Source: SAR202 cluster bacterium (GTDB taxonomy: Bacteria; Chloroflexota; Dehalococcoidia; Lucifugimonadales; UBA3495). Taken from it: a stretch of DNA of 19,755 nucleotides. The position numbers and the translations under genes are program-made. Positions 1-6,988 of the stretch are shown here, in pieces. The notes under the pieces are model-generated. The model ran no database searches. It saw only the letters and a list, made by a program, of their open reading frames with translations, and was not told the DNA's origin. The stretch spans positions 1-19,755 of the forward strand of contig VFHF01000121.1 of the NCBI GenBank assembly GCA_009392095.1. Reading direction: 5' to 3'. How positions within the stretch are numbered: position 1 is the stretch's first letter; every line of letters begins with the position of its first letter.

Positions 1-23
1 ACGCCGTTGCTTGCGCTGCTCAT
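1..23 (-). CDS. 5' end of an unidentified gene leaving the window
   Basis: An ATG on the minus strand (21-23) follows the sequence AAAAAGGTGTT, a plausible ribosome-binding site. It opens a frame reading MSSASNG before the window ends. It lies about 30 bp after the LOG-like gene on the same strand, so it could be the next gene of that transcription unit. Only seven codons are visible, so no function can be given and the start could be fortuitous. Confidence 0.35.
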
Positions 24-53
24 AACACCTTTTTGTGGAAGATATTTACTAGA

Positions 54-551
54 TCAGTGGTGGTGATCGCTTGTGGCGGCCACGGCGGCCAGCGCCTTGT
101 CCACAGCGTCCGCAGGACTTTCGGCTAGGATGATGGACCCGCCGATGTCGACGCCGTCACCATTAGTCGTCAGCGGCCAAGTCTTCAGACCGACCACCGG
201 GATTCCGTCGCTAAGGGCATGCCCAATCTCAGACAGGGTCCCAAAGGCCCCGCCGACGGCGATAACCGCCTCTCCGGTATGTACCACAATCACATTCCGG
301 GAGTACCCCATGCTGGTGACGATCGGTATGTCCACGTAGCTATTTGCTTCTGCGGCGGCCCGGCCCGGCAGGATTCCGATGGTGGTCCCGCCCTCAGACT
401 TGGCCCCCCGGCAGACGGCTTCCATGATTCCGCTCAGTCCGCCGCAAACGACCATGATGTTCCGTCGGGCCAATTCCCGGCCGACCTCTTCTGCCAATTC
501 CACGTGTTCCCTTGTTGCGGGATTGCTGCTGCCGATTACTGAGATTATCAT
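54..551 (-). CDS. LOG/TIGR00725-like nucleotide-binding protein
   Basis: The 165-residue protein has a Rossmann-like LOG/SLOG fold. It starts with a beta strand and glycine turn (MIISVIGSSN), then has GGLSGIMEA at about 37-45 and the family hallmark GGAFGTLSE at 100-108, which matches the PGGxGTxxE phosphate-binding motif of lysine decarboxylase-like proteins. The length suits the TIGR00725 group, often labelled 'molybdenum cofactor carrier-like' or LOG phosphoribohydrolase-like. The exact ligand cannot be told from sequence. The ATG at 551 follows a weak AAGG. The C-terminus ends in three histidines. The gene lies downstream of nuoN on the same strand but has its own probable -10 element in the 126-bp gap, so it need not be part of the complex I operon. 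Family membership is confident and the biochemical role is not. Confidence 0.85.
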   Translation of the reverse strand: MIISVIGSSNPATREHVELAEEVGRELARRNIMVVCGGLSGIMEAVCRGAKSEGGTTIGILPGRAAAEANSYVDIPIVTSMGYSRNVIVVHTGEAVIAVGGAFGTLSEIGHALSDGIPVVGLKTWPLTTNGDGVDIGGSIILAESPADAVDKALAAVAATSDHHH

Positions 552-585
552 CTATCGTTTGCCTTATTTTCGGTGATATCAAGCT

Positions 586-623
586 CGGAGGATATGTCTT
601 CCGGGAAAGCGGCCATTATATCA
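586..623 (-). promoter_or_regulatory. Extended -10 promoter and leader hairpin for the LOG-like gene
   Basis: On the minus strand a perfect TATAAT (615-620) is preceded by TG one base away (622-623), giving an extended -10. No convincing -35 is seen at the usual distance. Just after the expected start of transcription, 586-603 forms a hairpin with arms CGGAGGA and TCTTCCG (one G-U pair) and a TATG loop. The hairpin lacks a T run, so it could be a leader structure or a weak end for nuo transcripts. Apart from these, 552-677 holds nothing recognisable. Confidence 0.5.
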
Positions 624-677
624 GGACGCACCGATCAATCTCAGGCAGTCACAGTAGCGATTCTCAAAACACCACGC

Positions 678-2174
678 CTAGTTCAACAGAGCTCGGCTGG
701 CAGCCTCGATCGCATCAATCAGCGGCTTGGGGTAGATACCCAGCCAGATGATGGCGCCGGCGCCAAAGGCGAGCACTGCAAGCAGCGATAGCGACGGGGG
801 TTTGGTCAAGTCAGGGTGCGCTTCAATCATGGCGACGCCGTTTTCGGTGGGAGTAGGCTCGATGTAGACTTGCCGGAGGATCTGAAGGTAGTAGTACAAG
901 GAGATTAGGCTGGCGAAGATCGCCACCGCGGCCAACCAAAGATAGCCTTCGGATGCCACAGCCGTGAACAGATAGAACTTCATGGTGAAACCGGCGAATA
1001 TGGGCAGCCCAGCCAGCGAGAACAAGCCCATGGCGAGGCACGCTGCGAGGAAAGGCTGATGGTCCGCCAATCCGCCCAGATCGGCAATCATCTCTTTGCC
1101 CGTCATGTTGAAGAACGAAATGATGGCGGCAAACACCACTAGGTTGGTGATGGAGTATCCAACCAGATAGAACATCACACCGTTCGACGGCAACGAACTA
1201 TCGAACGACATAGCCGTTATCCCGGCCAGGAGGAATCCGGCATGCCCGATACTGGAATAAGCCAACAAGCGTTTCAAATTCTTTTGCGCCAGGGCAACCA
1301 GGTTGCCGACCAGCATAGTGACCGTAGCCAGTACCGCAAATACCACCTGCCATTGCTCCCAACGTTCGGTTGCGGGGACGAACCCTTCTCCAACTAGGCG
1401 GAGTATCAATGCGAACGCCGCGGCCTTGGAGCCGATGGCCAAGTAGGCTGTCACCGGGTACGGGGCACCTTCGTAAACGTCCGGGGCCCACATATGGAAT
1501 GGCACGGCGGAGACCTTGAACATCAACCCCACCAGGATCAGTCCGACACCGACCCAGAGAGCCGGGGAAACCTCCGTGGAAAGTTCCAGGCCCACAGCTA
1601 TGGCCTCGAACTTGGTCACGCCAATGGTGCTGTAGACCATGCTCACGCCGTAGAGCAGGATGGCCGACGACACAGCACCGACAATGATGTATTTCAGAGC
1701 ACTCTCGTTGGATACGGCCGTGTCCTTGGCGTAAGCGGCCAGCACATAGAGACTGAAGCTGAGCAGTTCCAAAGCGATGTATGCGGTCAGTAATTCACGG
1801 GACTGGGCCATCACATTCATGCCCAGGATCGAGAATAACAACAGGCCGTAGAACTCGCCTTGGTGTTTGAGCCGACGCTCCACAAAGTCTACGGAACTGA
1901 GAATGATGAACACGCCGATCCCCATGAAAAAGACCTTGAAGAAGAGGGCGAAGGCGTCCACTGCCAGTAGCCCATCGTACAGTGTCTCATCTTCGTCCCA
2001 CAACATGACCAGGGATACCAGGATCAGGGCGATAAGCCCGGCTATAGAAATCCAAGCCAGATAGCCCTTCTTTCCTTCTGGCAAAAACAGATCAACTGCA
2101 AAAACCAGGAAAGCCAAGCCCGCCAGAGCGAACTCGGGTGTCAACAGGTCAAGATTTTCGGTCAGAGAAGTCAC
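678..2174 (-). CDS. nuoN: NADH-quinone oxidoreductase subunit N
   Basis: The 498-residue integral membrane protein has about 14 hydrophobic helices and belongs to the antiporter-like (Mrp/Proton_antipo_M) family. It is one of the three proton-channel subunits of the complex I membrane arm. Family signatures are clear: a glutamate-bearing helix (TAYIALELLSFSLYVL) and the core stretch around KVSAVPFHMWAPDVYEGAP with the channel lysine. A second lysine-bearing helix lies near LAIGSKAAAFAL, and a late one has GFTMKFYLF. The length agrees with NuoN homologues. The start is a GTG six bases after the nuoM stop; no strong ribosome-binding site is visible, so translation probably depends on coupling to nuoM. 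It is the last nuo gene of the operon. Confidence 0.95.
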   Translation of the reverse strand: MTSLTENLDLLTPEFALAGLAFLVFAVDLFLPEGKKGYLAWISIAGLIALILVSLVMLWDEDETLYDGLLAVDAFALFFKVFFMGIGVFIILSSVDFVERRLKHQGEFYGLLLFSILGMNVMAQSRELLTAYIALELLSFSLYVLAAYAKDTAVSNESALKYIIVGAVSSAILLYGVSMVYSTIGVTKFEAIAVGLELSTEVSPALWVGVGLILVGLMFKVSAVPFHMWAPDVYEGAPYPVTAYLAIGSKAAAFALILRLVGEGFVPATERWEQWQVVFAVLATVTMLVGNLVALAQKNLKRLLAYSSIGHAGFLLAGITAMSFDSSLPSNGVMFYLVGYSITNLVVFAAIISFFNMTGKEMIADLGGLADHQPFLAACLAMGLFSLAGLPIFAGFTMKFYLFTAVASEGYLWLAAVAIFASLISLYYYLQILRQVYIEPTPTENGVAMIEAHPDLTKPPSLSLLAVLAFGAGAIIWLGIYPKPLIDAIEAASRALLN

Positions 2175-2180
2175 TGCCCG

Positions 2181-3692
2181 CTACACTCCCGGAATCGTGG
2201 AGACGCCCACGTTGATGACACGCAGCAAGGGGTCCGGCCAGACTCCAACAAAGATGAGGATCCCGACGAACGCGGCGCCCACGGACATCTCGACCGGGCT
2301 GGCGTCAGTGAGCCCGGCCCATTGCTCGTCAGGTTCGCCCATGAACGTCCGCGCCAATAGACGCAATATATAGATCGCCGTTAACGCCGCCCCGATGACG
2401 GCCAGTATGGCCAAAGGCAAGTAGGTACGAAACGCCCCGGTAAATACCATAAATTCAGCTATGAACCCGCTCAATCCTGGCAGGCCCAAAGACGCCAGAC
2501 CGGCAATGGCGAAGAAGAAACTGTTAACGCCCATCCGGCTGGCCAAACCGTTGAGAACGCTGATGTCACGGGTGTGGGTGCGCTCGTAAATTGCCCCGAC
2601 AAGAAGGAACATCAGGGCTGTCATTATCCCGTGAGAGAACATCTGCAAAACAGCGCCGCCCACACCGATATTATCGAGCGTGGCGATGCCCATTAGCACG
2701 TAACCCATATGACTGACGCTGGAATACCCGATTATGTACTTCAAGTCGTTCTGCGACATTGCCGAGACGGCGCCGTAGAGGACGTTGATAGTGCCCAAAG
2801 TGATCAACACCGGCATCCAGTTGTCCGCGCCTTCGGGCAGCAGGACCATCCCGACCCGGATTATGCCGTAGGCGCCAAGTTTCATCAGCACGCCCGCGTG
2901 GAGCATGCTCACCGCGGTGGGGGCCGCTACGTGGCCGTCGGGAGACCAGGTATGGAACGGCCATAAACCGGCCAGCACGCCAAATCCCAACATGAACAGG
3001 GGAAACACCCAAGTCTGGAATTCGCTATCGAAAGCGCCGGTTTCCGACAATCGCGCCAAACCCTCAAGGGAGTACGTACCGGAGCCAATGTTTGAACTTT
3101 CAACATAGAGAGCTAGAATGCCGATCCAAACCAAGATGCTGCCGGCCACCAAGAACAACAGCAGTTTCATGGCTCCGTATTCTTTAGTGCGTAGGAAGGT
3201 CCCGAAATCGGTGCTGCTGCCCCAGACCCCAATCAGCAGGTACATCGGCAGCACGGCCAATTCGTAGAAGAAGAACAGGAAGAACAGGTCGCGGGCGACA
3301 AAGACACCGTTGACTCCGGCGGCTAAGGCAAACAGAAGCACAAAGAAATCGCGGGGGCGGTGCGTTATTGTCTGGGAGATCAACACCCCACCAAATAGGA
3401 CGATGCCATTCAGCAGAACCATCGGGGCGGAGATGCCATCAATACCTAGAGAGAGTTTGATATCAAGTGGACCGGGCAGCCATTCGTAGCTACTTAGGTA
3501 TTGGAAACCTCCTTGGTCATAGTCGTAACCGGCGAAGACGATCAGGGCAAGAATTAGGGATAAACCAGAGATAAATATGGCGAAGTACCATGTCTCTTTG
3601 GCCTCGTTTCCTGGCATGAACATCATGGCCAGCGATCCGGCTAACGGCACGATGATCAGGAGCAGCATGGCTATCTGATCGAAATCGTTCAT
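2181..3692 (-). CDS. nuoM: NADH-quinone oxidoreductase subunit M
   Basis: The 503-residue, roughly 14-helix protein is an antiporter-like subunit of the complex I proton-pumping arm. Diagnostic stretches are the channel glutamate in FFFFYELAVLPMYLLIG and the lysine- and histidine-rich central segment (GLWPFHTWSPDGHVAAPTAV followed by MLHAGVLMKLGAYG). KYIIGYSSVSHMGYVLMG and the distal GFIAEFMVFTGAF helix, which replaces the distal lysine with glutamate as is usual for NuoM, also fit. The ATG at 3692 is preceded by GGTGGCAATTC, the same GGTGGCAAT nonamer found in front of nuoL. A 20-codon micro-ORF occupies the whole gap from nuoL and its TGA overlaps this ATG. Length and order (L-M-N) are normal. 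Confidence 0.96.
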   Translation of the reverse strand: MNDFDQIAMLLLIIVPLAGSLAMMFMPGNEAKETWYFAIFISGLSLILALIVFAGYDYDQGGFQYLSSYEWLPGPLDIKLSLGIDGISAPMVLLNGIVLFGGVLISQTITHRPRDFFVLLFALAAGVNGVFVARDLFFLFFFYELAVLPMYLLIGVWGSSTDFGTFLRTKEYGAMKLLLFLVAGSILVWIGILALYVESSNIGSGTYSLEGLARLSETGAFDSEFQTWVFPLFMLGFGVLAGLWPFHTWSPDGHVAAPTAVSMLHAGVLMKLGAYGIIRVGMVLLPEGADNWMPVLITLGTINVLYGAVSAMSQNDLKYIIGYSSVSHMGYVLMGIATLDNIGVGGAVLQMFSHGIMTALMFLLVGAIYERTHTRDISVLNGLASRMGVNSFFFAIAGLASLGLPGLSGFIAEFMVFTGAFRTYLPLAILAVIGAALTAIYILRLLARTFMGEPDEQWAGLTDASPVEMSVGAAFVGILIFVGVWPDPLLRVINVGVSTIPGV

Positions 3693-3751
3693 GAATTGCC
3701 ACCGATCGTCGGCCGGCCGAAGGAAAAGTTACCTATGGGGAGAGCGGACAT
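3689..3751 (-). CDS. Micro-ORF filling the nuoL-nuoM gap
   Basis: A 20-codon frame (MSALPIGNFSFGRPTIGGNS) begins with an ATG directly abutting the TAG of nuoL (TAG|ATG). It ends with a TGA overlapping the ATG of nuoM (ATGA). It therefore tiles the complete gap without leaving ribosome-free RNA. The gap also holds a perfect 12-bp palindrome, TCGGCCGGCCGA, at 3709-3720. There is no separate ribosome-binding site, so it would be read only by ribosomes finishing nuoL. It may be a coupling device or chance; no peptide function is claimed. Confidence 0.3.
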   Translation of the reverse strand: MSALPIGNFSFGRPTIGGNS

Positions 3752-5671
3752 CTACACCACCCTCAACCATACGAAGATTCCTAACCCGATCGAACCGAGA
3801 GCCATCGCCAGGGTGTAGCTGTAAACGTGGCCAGTCACATGCACCCTGAGCGCGATGCCAAACTTCCTCGTCACGTCGGCCGGTCCGTTCACCATGATGT
3901 CGTTGATGATCGCCCGGTCGAAGTAGGCGATGAAACGGGAGAAAACAAGCACCAGCCGATCGATGGTCCACTGGTAGACCTCATCGAAGTAATACTTGTT
4001 CTCGATCACCTTCAAGATTCCAGCGTTGCGGGCCCTGACGCTGTCTAACGAGATGCTCTTGCGAACGTATATCAGGTGGGCGACATAGAATGCCGCAACC
4101 GACATGACTATGGACAGCACGCCGATCCAGATCTCGAAGTGGAATGCCTCAGCGTGTTCGAAGAAGACAAAGGTCCCGATGCCGGCGTAGCTGCCGGGCC
4201 AGTTAAAGCTGATGAGGCCGAACCCAAGGGCTAACACTCCCAATATGGCCATCGGAACGGCCATGGCGGCCGGAGCGTCATGGACCTGATTATTCTGGTC
4301 TTTCAACGGGCCGTAGAACACTAGGAACATCGCCCGGGCCATGTAGAGGGCGCTCAACAAAGCCGTGAATAGGGTCAATACGATGAACGTAACATTACGG
4401 TGGTCCGCCACTGCGACCAATATCTCATCCTTACTCCAGAACCCTGCCAATATCGGTATTCCGCCGAGGGATAGCGCCCCGATGGAGAACACGATCGCCG
4501 TCAACGGCATCACCTTTCTCAGGCCGCCCATCTCCCCGGTCTCTTGGAACTCGGTGCTGTGCAGGACGCTGCCGGCACCCAGGAACAACAACGCTTTCGA
4601 GAAACCGTGGGCCATCAGGTGGAAGATGGCCGCCGTATAGCCAAAGGCGCCAAGGGATAGCATCATCAAACCCAGATGGCTGATGGTGGAGTAGGCCAGA
4701 ATCCGCTTTAGGTCTGTGGCCACCAATGCGATAGTCGCCGCACCTAGGGCTGTAACCAGTCCGACTATGGCGACCACTATCAACGGGTCGGCATCGTAGG
4801 CTTCGAACAATGGGAAGACCCGGGCCACCAGGAATACACCGGCGATGACCATAGTGGCGGCGTGAATCAGGGCGCTGACCGGGGTCGGACCCTCCATCGC
4901 GTCTGGCAACCATACGTGGAAGGGGACTTGGGCAGACTTGCCCATGGCGCCCAGGAACAGCAGTAACGCCGCGGCTGTAGTCACTCCCTCGCTCATTGCT
5001 CCGGTGCGGACCGCCTCGAAGGCGTCCAGCATGCTGAAGCTGCCCACATCCCGCCAGATGAGGAGGATCCCGATCAAAAGCCCAACATCGCCAATCCTGG
5101 TAACGATGAATGCTTTTTTGGCCGCCTCTCTGGCTTGGGGTCGCTCGTGCCAGAACCCGATCAACAGGTACGAGCAAATCCCTACCAGTTCCCAGGCAAC
5201 GTACAGCAACAGGAAGTTGTCAGCCAACACCAGCGTCAGCATGGCGGCGGCGAACAGGGAATGGACGGCGAAATACCAGCCGAACCGCGGGTCGCCGTGC
5301 ATGTAGGCCAATGAATATATCTGGACCATGAGGGCGACGAACGTCACCAAACCCAGCATGGCGATGGTCAAGGGGTCGACTAGGATGCCCCAATGCAGGC
5401 TGACGCTGCCAATCTCTCCGACTAGCCCAGCATTGAACCAACTACGTTCATAGTCGCAGGTCAGCATTCCGGTGTTCTCGCTGGTGAAGCAACCGCTTGT
5501 GGCCGCGTTCGCAGCCAACCACGAGTTGAGCACCACCCAGAACATCACGAACCCGCCGCCGATGGCCAGAATCGACAACCATGAGCCTTTTCCAGGCAGG
5601 AACTTGCCGAAGACCACGATGAGCGGCGCGGCGGCAAAACTGAAAATAGGTATGAGCCAGGCCCACTCCAT
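3752..5671 (-). CDS. nuoL: NADH-quinone oxidoreductase subunit L
   Basis: The 639-residue protein is the largest antiporter-like subunit, at the distal end of the complex I membrane arm. The N-terminal helices lead to the Proton_antipo_N region (LHWGILVDPLTIAMLGLVTF). The channel glutamate follows in LLYVAWELVGICSYLLIGFW and the central segment in KSAQVPFHVWLPDAMEGPTP. The C-terminal ~120 residues contain the charged stretch around NKYYFDEVYQWTIDRLV and a final helix, corresponding to the lateral helix and last anchoring helix of NuoL. An early loop carries two cysteines (GCFTSENTGMLTC) on what should be the outer face and could form a disulfide. The ATG follows GGTGGCAATCTG, and a micro-ORF stop overlaps it as TGATG. 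Full-length by family standards. Confidence 0.96.
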   Translation of the reverse strand: MEWAWLIPIFSFAAAPLIVVFGKFLPGKGSWLSILAIGGGFVMFWVVLNSWLAANAATSGCFTSENTGMLTCDYERSWFNAGLVGEIGSVSLHWGILVDPLTIAMLGLVTFVALMVQIYSLAYMHGDPRFGWYFAVHSLFAAAMLTLVLADNFLLLYVAWELVGICSYLLIGFWHERPQAREAAKKAFIVTRIGDVGLLIGILLIWRDVGSFSMLDAFEAVRTGAMSEGVTTAAALLLFLGAMGKSAQVPFHVWLPDAMEGPTPVSALIHAATMVIAGVFLVARVFPLFEAYDADPLIVVAIVGLVTALGAATIALVATDLKRILAYSTISHLGLMMLSLGAFGYTAAIFHLMAHGFSKALLFLGAGSVLHSTEFQETGEMGGLRKVMPLTAIVFSIGALSLGGIPILAGFWSKDEILVAVADHRNVTFIVLTLFTALLSALYMARAMFLVFYGPLKDQNNQVHDAPAAMAVPMAILGVLALGFGLISFNWPGSYAGIGTFVFFEHAEAFHFEIWIGVLSIVMSVAAFYVAHLIYVRKSISLDSVRARNAGILKVIENKYYFDEVYQWTIDRLVLVFSRFIAYFDRAIINDIMVNGPADVTRKFGIALRVHVTGHVYSYTLAMALGSIGLGIFVWLRVV

Positions 5672-5709
5672 CAGATTGCCACCCGGGCGTTCATTGTGAT
5701 CTTCGCCAT
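5671..5709 (-). CDS. Micro-ORF in the nuoK-nuoL gap
   Basis: A 12-codon frame (MAKITMNARVAI) starts 14 bases after the nuoK stop. It ends in a TGA that shares one base with the nuoL ATG (TGATG). The nuoL ribosome-binding sequence GGGTGG lies inside it, so its translation would expose or occupy that site. No strong ribosome-binding site precedes it. Its reality rests only on the exact stop/start overlap and on similar arrangements in front of nuoM and nuoJ. Confidence 0.25.
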   Translation of the reverse strand: MAKITMNARVAI

Positions 5710-5723
5710 GTAAATCTTGGTAA

Positions 5724-6044
5724 TCACCATTTCATCAGATTGATCTCGTCAACGTTTACGGTCGACCTATTTCGGAACATGCGAAGAATTATGGCCAGGG
5801 CTAATCCAACCTCGGCTGCGGCCACGGTGATGATGAAGATAGCGATCAACTGGCCGTCGAAGTTGGAAAACCTGCCGACTCCCTCCATGTGGGAGGCGGC
5901 GGCTATCAGGTTGATATTCACCGCGTTCAGCATTAATTCGATGGACATTATAATGAGCACCGCTGAACGGCGCGCCATCACGCCGTATAGGCCGATAACG
6001 AACAGGGCTGCGCTGAGAAGTTGGAACCAGACCAGATCAATCAT
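5724..6044 (-). CDS. nuoK: NADH-quinone oxidoreductase subunit K
   Basis: The 106-residue protein has three transmembrane helices and is related to MrpC. It lies in the central hydrophilic axis of complex I. The two membrane glutamates needed for proton transfer in the family are present: Glu36 in IIMSIELMLNAVNI and Glu78 in ITVAAAEVGLALAI. These correspond to the glutamates of helices 2 and 3 in other NuoK proteins. The length is usual (about 100). The ATG at 6044 comes three bases after the nuoJ stop, with AAGGGAAC a little upstream as a possible ribosome-binding site. Gene order J-K-L is the universal one. Confidence 0.96.
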   Translation of the reverse strand: MIDLVWFQLLSAALFVIGLYGVMARRSAVLIIMSIELMLNAVNINLIAAASHMEGVGRFSNFDGQLIAIFIITVAAAEVGLALAIILRMFRNRSTVNVDEINLMKW

Positions 6045-6047
6045 CGT

Positions 6048-6563
6048 CTAGTTCCCTTCTTCTCGATCATCAGACTGGACTTCGTCATCGTCGGAGCGTG
6101 CGATGATTATGGCGCCGATCAAGGCCACTAAAAGAACCAGAGACGCGATCTCAAACGGTACCGCCCAAGTGGTGAATAGGGACTCGCCGATACCGGAGAA
6201 CGAGGCGTTCTGGGCCTCGGTGCCCTCAACCGAATTTATGAGGAATGATGGCACGAGGACTCCGAGAAACGCGAGGGAGGCGATAGCAGCCAGCGGCCAC
6301 TGTTTGTTGTCGCTGATGCGGGGGTATTCGGAACCTCTGGTCAGCATGATGGCGAACAGGAGCACGATGATTATTGCTCCGCCGTAGATGAGCACCTGGA
6401 CCAGGGCGAGGAATTCAGCGAATAGGACCAGGTAGACACCCGCTACGGCAACGAGAGAAACCAATAACGCCAGCGCTGCGTGCACCACATTGCGCGTGAG
6501 CACCACGCCCAGCGCTCCGCCGATGGTCAGCACGGCCAGCAATATGAAAACGAGCCAGGCCAT
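6048..6563 (-). CDS. nuoJ: NADH-quinone oxidoreductase subunit J
   Basis: The 171-residue protein has five hydrophobic helices and a short acidic tail (RSDDDEVQSDDREEGN), as expected for the ND6 homologue of complex I. The conserved third-helix region EFLALVQVLIYGGAIIIVLL is evident. It includes the tyrosine-glycine stretch associated with the pi-bulge that links quinone reduction to pumping. The start MAWLVFILLAVLTIGG fits the family. There is no ribosome-binding site at the proper distance from this ATG; instead it directly abuts the TAG of an in-frame 13-codon micro-ORF that has an excellent one. Translation therefore probably relies on re-initiation after that leader. Confidence 0.96.
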   Translation of the reverse strand: MAWLVFILLAVLTIGGALGVVLTRNVVHAALALLVSLVAVAGVYLVLFAEFLALVQVLIYGGAIIIVLLFAIMLTRGSEYPRISDNKQWPLAAIASLAFLGVLVPSFLINSVEGTEAQNASFSGIGESLFTTWAVPFEIASLVLLVALIGAIIIARSDDDEVQSDDREEGN

Positions 6564-6605
6564 CTAGATGGTCAAACCCCGCTGACACATAACTTTTCCG
6601 TCCAT
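6564..6605 (-). CDS. Leader micro-ORF abutting nuoJ, with strong ribosome-binding site
   Basis: A 13-codon frame (MDGKVMCQRGLTI) is preceded by GAGGGAGAGTTG, a strong, correctly spaced ribosome-binding site. Its TAG directly abuts the nuoJ ATG (TAG|ATG), in the same frame as nuoJ. NuoJ itself lacks a ribosome-binding site. The same TAG|ATG junction joins the real genes nuoH and nuoI. I infer a translational-coupling leader. The alternatives are a NuoJ with an ancestral N-terminal extension cut by a nonsense mutation, or occasional read-through of the TAG. Confidence 0.5.
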   Translation of the reverse strand: MDGKVMCQRGLTI

Positions 6606-6640
6606 CAACTCTCCCTCTGTTCCTGCCCCTTTCAAAATAC

Positions 6641-6661
6641 GAGCCACCAGAATGGCGGCTC
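6641..6661 (-). terminator. Hairpin inside the operon, possible attenuator
   Basis: Nine-base arms GAGCCGCCA and TGGTGGCTC (one G-U pair) close a three-base loop and are followed on the minus strand by GTATTTTG. This resembles a weak intrinsic terminator or an RNA-stabilising stem between the small Cys/His gene and nuoJ. The T run is short and offset by two bases, so strong termination is unlikely. The rest of the 145-bp gap holds the nuoJ leader micro-ORF. Confidence 0.4.
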
Positions 6662-6708
6662 CATCAATCACTTATTTAATCGCCCGGACTTGTCGGTCTA
6701 CTCAGGCT

Positions 6709-6975
6709 CTATCTTCTGCCCAATAGCCTTTTCAGGAGCCCCTTAGGCCCCTGTTCCAGTTGCGGCAAGTTCTCCAGAGACCCCAACAGGACGCAGCTTG
6801 CGCAGGTGCAATTCGCCGGGTGTTTGGCGATCTTCTCGCCTACGGCCCGTTTGCTATTCCTAGCAGGCTTGATCTTCTTGTTCTTCAAGAAGCGGTCGGT
6901 ACAGTCCTGACAGGTGCAGGCCGCCGGATGGCGGCCGGCCAGGTTCTGCAATCTTTCGTCTTCACGTCTCGGCAT
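6709..6975 (-). CDS. Small protein with duplicated His/Cys (HPxxCTCxxC) motif
   Basis: The 88-residue basic protein contains two copies of HPAxCTCxxC: His16, Cys20, Cys22, Cys25 and His52, Cys56, Cys58, Cys61, exactly 36 residues apart. Each copy offers one histidine and three cysteines, enough for one zinc ion or for joint binding of a cluster. The linker is rich in lysine and arginine, and the tail (KGLLKRLLGRR) is basic and amphipathic. No membrane segment or signal is seen. It lies 13 bp after nuoI and 145 bp before nuoJ, in the same direction, so it is transcribed with complex I. It is not a standard Nuo subunit and I do not recognise the family. Possible roles, all inference, are an accessory subunit, an assembly or Fe-S delivery factor, or a zinc-dependent regulator. 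Confidence 0.8.
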   Translation of the reverse strand: MPRREDERLQNLAGRHPAACTCQDCTDRFLKNKKIKPARNSKRAVGEKIAKHPANCTCASCVLLGSLENLPQLEQGPKGLLKRLLGRR

Positions 6976-6988
6976 CTCGGGTTAACCC

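Noticed and set aside
4431..5177. A 248-codon open frame on the minus strand in another frame of nuoL
   Set aside because: It lies wholly inside nuoL, is rich in Arg, Gly and Pro with no family features, and is explained by the GC-rich third positions of the real gene.
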